This document shows, in pieces, positions 60,450 through 64,000 of a stretch of DNA of 64,000 bases. This stretch comes from Straminergon stramineum. Its lineage: Eukaryota > Streptophyta > Bryopsida > Hypnales > Calliergonaceae. The stretch spans positions 16,001,001 through 16,065,000 of the forward strand of contig OY987272.1 of the NCBI GenBank assembly GCA_963920665.1, in the 5' to 3' direction. The notes below the pieces were generated by a model, which ran no database searches, had not been told where the DNA came from, and saw only the letters and a program-made list of their open reading frames with translations. Within the stretch, counting starts at the first letter, position 1. Each line of letters opens with the position of its first letter. A program made the translations under genes and the position numbers.

Positions 60450-61712
60450 TCACTCCGAATCTGAATCGGTCTCATCTTTTTCAACGGGGCCTCTCGGTTG
60501 CACTCCTATAAATGGACCACCTCCGTAGTATTCGTGGTAACTGCTTGGTGCACCTCCTTGTCCATAGTATGTATTTCCAAAAGTGGGAGGAGGAACTGGA
60601 GCACTAGATGGCGATGCAGAGACATTTGCACCACTGTAAGAAGAGCCCCCACGATGCCCGTATGGATCACTTCCAGTCGATCCCGGATAGTATTGGGCAC
60701 TACCATGAGTGGACCCACTGTACTGCGGGGTTGCATGGCTTCCTCCACTACCTTCAAAGCCCATTTGAGTAGGTGTGGTATAATACGAACCATAGCCACT
60801 AGACCCACTATGTTGCGTGGTGTCATAACTCCCTCTTCCACCTCCAAAGCCAATTTGAGAAGGGGGCCCATAGCCAAAACCAGATGCACTTGAACCATTG
60901 TAATGCGAGGTTCCATAGCTCCGTCCTTCCCCTTGATGACCACTTTGAGGATTATAACCGTAGTATGAGCCACCTGTTCCTTGTTCTGATCCTCCCGTTC
61001 TATGCTCACGTTGGTAGGACCCGCCATGCCTATCGTGCTGTCCACGATCTACCAAGCTTCTACGTGTTGCCTCTTCCATCTGTTGCTCGAATTCAATCCG
61101 TTCTCGTTCTTCTGCCCGTTCGTGCCTCTCTCCAAATGTGGCATTTGCTTGCACATCGTCGTCATCATCATCCTCATCTGACCACTCATCTTTTGCATCT
61201 TTTAGTACAACCGAAGGTTGTTGTAGATAACCTCGATTGGACCACTCTGGCATGCAATCGCTTGCCCCCGTCCACTGTGTGTCTATAACAGCATTTGTGC
61301 GATTGTAATTATCCACATTGCGACCTTGAGTTGTGTGCCAGTCTACGTCCTTGTGGAGCACAATCTCTACCCAAACCATCGCCATGACGTTATAATTCAT
61401 CACATTCCATTTGGCGCTCTTAATTCCCAGAACTCGGTGCACTTGTATGTATCTTTGTTTAAAATGCTCACTCTGGCACGTAGATGTTTGTCCTTCCCAA
61501 CGACTGGCTTGTTTTTCTACGCGTTCACGTGGCCAAAGTTTTTGAATGTGTGTCATCTTCACGTACTTCTTGCACATTGTGCAATCCCACACTTTCGTCT
61601 GTTCCTCTTCCCATCCCGGTTCACCCACACACAATGGATCGGCCCAAGCATCCCAATCAAAGGATTGGGGTCTTCCCTTTCGAGTCCCTTTTTTGGGTGA
61701 ATCTTTCAGCAT
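60450..61712 (-). CDS. uncharacterised 420-aa protein with acidic and Gly/Tyr/Ser-rich tail
   Basis: An uninterrupted single exon from ATG 61,712; the frame is open a little further upstream only through a TTG. The N-terminus is basic (KDSPKKGTRKGRPQ). Residues 18-165 look globular and Trp-rich, with CTMC (44-47), CQSEHFKQRY (79-88) and DWHTTQGRNVDNYNRTN (124-140). A pure acidic run (EDDDDDD, 180-186) is followed by a charged helix with REER-type repeats (about 193-223). From about 228 to the end the chain is Gly/Ser/Tyr/Gln-rich with repeated YGYNP, GSYY and GSSGYGS phrases, typical of low-complexity, condensate-forming tails. I do not recognise a catalytic domain; the CxxC could belong to a small zinc site. 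It is codirectional with the kinase-like gene and has GC island 3 about 250 bp upstream. It is the only gene in the right half with no visible damage, so it may be expressed. Confidence 0.6.
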   Translation of the reverse strand: MLKDSPKKGTRKGRPQSFDWDAWADPLCVGEPGWEEEQTKVWDCTMCKKYVKMTHIQKLWPRERVEKQASRWEGQTSTCQSEHFKQRYIQVHRVLGIKSAKWNVMNYNVMAMVWVEIVLHKDVDWHTTQGRNVDNYNRTNAVIDTQWTGASDCMPEWSNRGYLQQPSVVLKDAKDEWSDEDDDDDDVQANATFGERHERAEERERIEFEQQMEEATRRSLVDRGQHDRHGGSYQREHRTGGSEQGTGGSYYGYNPQSGHQGEGRSYGTSHYNGSSASGFGYGPPSQIGFGGGRGSYDTTQHSGSSGYGSYYTTPTQMGFEGSGGSHATPQYSGSTHGSAQYYPGSTGSDPYGHRGGSSYSGANVSASPSSAPVPPPTFGNTYYGQGGAPSSYHEYYGGGPFIGVQPRGPVEKDETDSDSE

Positions 61713-61954
61713 GATGAAGTGGAAGAGGGGGAAATGAAACAATTACAAAACTATAGTTCACTTTTTCTAACTACAATAAATTATTTTTTAATTTAAATTT
61801 TTTCAATTTAAACTTTGAACACCCCCAAATCCATCATACAGCGAATACTGACAACATAATATTTGAATGTCCATACAATCGATCCCTGAAACCGAAAGGG
61901 GCGCGCAGAGCTTTGAAGGCACTAGTCCGCCCACTCAAGAAGGGAACGACTGTG

Positions 61955-62268
61955 CGCAATGGCCCGTCCGCCTTGCGATTTGTACGCGCGGACGGCCCGA
62001 GGCGGACAGATCGAGGCGGACATCCCGAGGCGGACGGATCGGACCGTCCGAAACGCGACACGTCGATTGGGCGGACGCGATAGTTGGGGCGGACAGGCGA
62101 ACGGGTACCTAGGCGGACGCGCGGACGGGAGGTTGAGGCGGACGGGCCAGTCGGGGCGGAGGGGTACCTGGGCGGATGGGCGGACAGGGAGATTGCGGTG
62201 GACGGGTACTTAGGCGGACGAGCGGGCAGACGGGCGAGGCGGGGTGGATCGGCAGACGGGGAAGACGA
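61955..62268. promoter_or_regulatory. GC island 3 upstream of the 420-aa gene
   Basis: About 310 bp with roughly a dozen CGGAC pentamers, mostly in GGCGGAC-G/A context and spaced irregularly by 12-30 bp, nearly all in the same orientation on the plus strand. It stands out sharply from AT-rich flanks. Its place upstream of the 420-aa gene mirrors island 2 upstream of the kinase-like gene. The frames crossing it are compositional artefacts. Confidence 0.65.
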
Positions 62269-62289
62269 AGAGGTCATGGAGTTCATGGA

Positions 62290-64000
62290 GAAGGCGACTA
62301 GGGGAGCTCGGTGCTCAAAATTGAGAAGTATTTGAAATCAAAAATAGGTAATACAATCCAAAAAGGTAATCATATTTTAGTATTTAGCAATTATTGAATG
62401 AAGAATAAGAAATCATTTGATTTTTTTTCCTTACATATTGATATCAAAATAAGAAAATTATTTTTACATTATTTTATTTTAATGTCTAAGTAAAAGGAAG
62501 TAAGGAACCCAATTTGAGCATTCCAATTTTCCATATTTCAAATTTTAGTTTTATTTTTAAATTTGCAGAGATTATACATTTCAACATGATATTATTAATT
62601 GTTTGGTTTGGAGGTGGTACTTGTTTATGTTTATTGTTCAGCAATTGGTAGGCTAGCTTGTTATGTATTTTATTTTTCAAGCAATTTTGTCTTTATTCAC
62701 CATGCTTAAGAATTTTTTTCTTAAAAACACTATTAACTAGTATTGTGAATGATATAGTACTACATCATCAACAAAATTTCAATTTTTTTAACATAATCTA
62801 CTCTTTTATACTTCTCTAATGGTTTTTAAACAAATTAAATATTCTTAGAATAGGCTACAAGAAATCAAGAATGAACATGGACAAATCAGTGAATATTACA
62901 TGTTTTACGTGTTTACTCTTCAACAACCAAATAAAAATTCTTTTTTTGAGGGCACCAATTTCCTATTTCCATATTACTCTATGCAATCAGTTCCATTAAA
63001 AAATAGGATATTGCCGAAAAATTGAAGTGTACACAAAGATATGAAGTGCACGTTACATTGAAGGAAAAAAATTGAAGCATTGAATTTACATTTATTTTTT
63101 ATTCTAAAACAACATGAATGAAATGAAGAAAATTTTATAGAATTTAAACTCATAGGAGTTGCATTTACGTAATTGGAAACTCTTTCCATTACATTTTCTA
63201 ATTTTCAATGCAATCACTCCAATTCACAATAGTGATTTAGGACACATTTATAATTATAAATATGAAAGCATTAAAATGCCTTTATTCACTAATATATGAA
63301 TTTCAAAAAAACATTCATTTCAAAATTCAGACAATCAAAAATATATTCTTTATTTGAAGAAGAGTCCAAAATAGGCGACTTAGTACTAAATGCTCTTGAG
63401 TTCTTGATAACAAAATTTATTGAAGATTCTTGAAACCTTGTATTTATTATACATAATTAACATATAACAAGAAGACGCCATTTTCCACTAGTACAAATTG
63501 AAATTATTGCTTTCTCCTATATAGATTATTCTATGAAATGTAACAATGTATTTGATGATCATAGTAATTATTAGAATTCTTTGCACAATAGATCAAAACA
63601 TTTCAAGAATTTGAGGATTTTCAATTTATTAGTGTTTCTAATTAAAGTATTAAGTATTGCACTCCATAGGACTATAAGAAAAAACATGAAATTTGGAATT
63701 GTTTCATAAATTCATTTTAGAAAATTAGAAATGTTTTATAACTAATATCTTTTTCATTTCGAATTATGAACTCAATTCCCATTTATAACACAAATCATGT
63801 ATGATTGTATGTTAGGTATTCAAATTTGTGAACTTTTATTTTTTAAATCAATATATAAAAACATCTCAAAGAAGAGTATTGAAATTACCCTCCAAAATGA
63901 TATAGCACATGTATAACAAATTCTATCTAAGTACCGAACATTTGATCATAAAAAAAAAAATATTGAAACATAAAATTTTGTTTTTTTGTTTGAAATCTAA
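62290..64000. other. AT-rich DNA to the window edge, no gene seen
   Basis: No supported frames, RNA genes or element ends. A CACTAGTACAAATTG phrase at 63,488 resembles a CACTA end by chance-level similarity only. Confidence 0.5.

Noticed and set aside
60498..61737. Plus- and minus-strand alternative frames of 76-179 codons
   Set aside because: Shadows of the 420-aa gene; the Gly/Tyr/Ser-rich codons leave other frames open.
63488..63502. Second CACTA terminus (CACTAGTACAAATTG)
   Set aside because: Only about nine bases fit, it has the same orientation as the left end at 53,727, and no subterminal repeats follow.

Overview
The window is nuclear DNA of a land plant. It is AT-rich and sparsely genic. 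It contains one intron-bearing plant-type GDSL lipase gene with GT-AG introns, MULE and CACTA DNA-transposon signatures, and long decayed repeat tracts. The transposon-borne genes resemble types I associate with non-flowering lineages (bryophyte, lycophyte or fern), but that placement is inference and the species cannot be named from sequence alone.

Layout. 1-6.6 kb: repeat-derived DNA, including a ~345-bp dispersed repeat (second copy at 15.5 kb), a 5'-truncated retroposed insert with a 14-15 bp target duplication (2.75-3.0 kb) and a small minisatellite (3.4 kb). 6.65-8.87 kb: the only clearly intact host gene, a four-exon secreted GDSL esterase/lipase with a TATA box. 11.6-14.2 kb: two nested copies of a TIR element with TTAA target sites and CCCCTAAAG termini (piggyBac-like); a third, simpler copy lies at 55.1-56.1 kb. 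15.8-32.4 kb: degenerate repeats, a broken coiled-coil ORF, an LTR-like promoter and no convincing host gene.

32.4-53.7 kb is the most interesting part: a mobile-element complex. A minus-strand multi-exon gene (about 41.4 down to 32.75 kb) encodes an acidic N-terminus, a ParB-like segment with a DGNHR motif, and a C-terminal half that looks like a beta-class N4-cytosine/N6-adenine DNA methyltransferase. Its 5' half is repeated in inverted orientation at 49.7-53.7 kb. Between the arms lie a minus-strand MULE transposase (zinc finger, DDE-type core, SWIM finger; 45.95-42.6 kb), an unclassified repeat (46.0-48.1 kb) and a small unknown gene (48.2-49.0 kb). The second arm stops exactly at a CACTA-type terminus (53,727).

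53.7-64 kb: CACTA-like subterminal sequence, three GC-rich islands packed with CGGAC/GTCCG motifs in otherwise AT-rich DNA, a divergent protein-kinase-like gene (58.36-56.86 kb, interrupted by one TAG) and a 420-residue uncharacterised protein with a Gly/Tyr/Ser-rich tail (61.7-60.45 kb). Two islands sit directly upstream of these two minus-strand genes, and one contains telo-box repeats. The small unknown gene, transposase, methyltransferase, kinase-like and 420-aa genes all run on the minus strand, so they may be parts of one or a few large cargo-carrying transposons. Most are interrupted by in-frame stops, predominantly TAG. One arm-to-arm comparison shows a CAG/TAG difference directly, as expected from decay of CHG-methylated cytosines.
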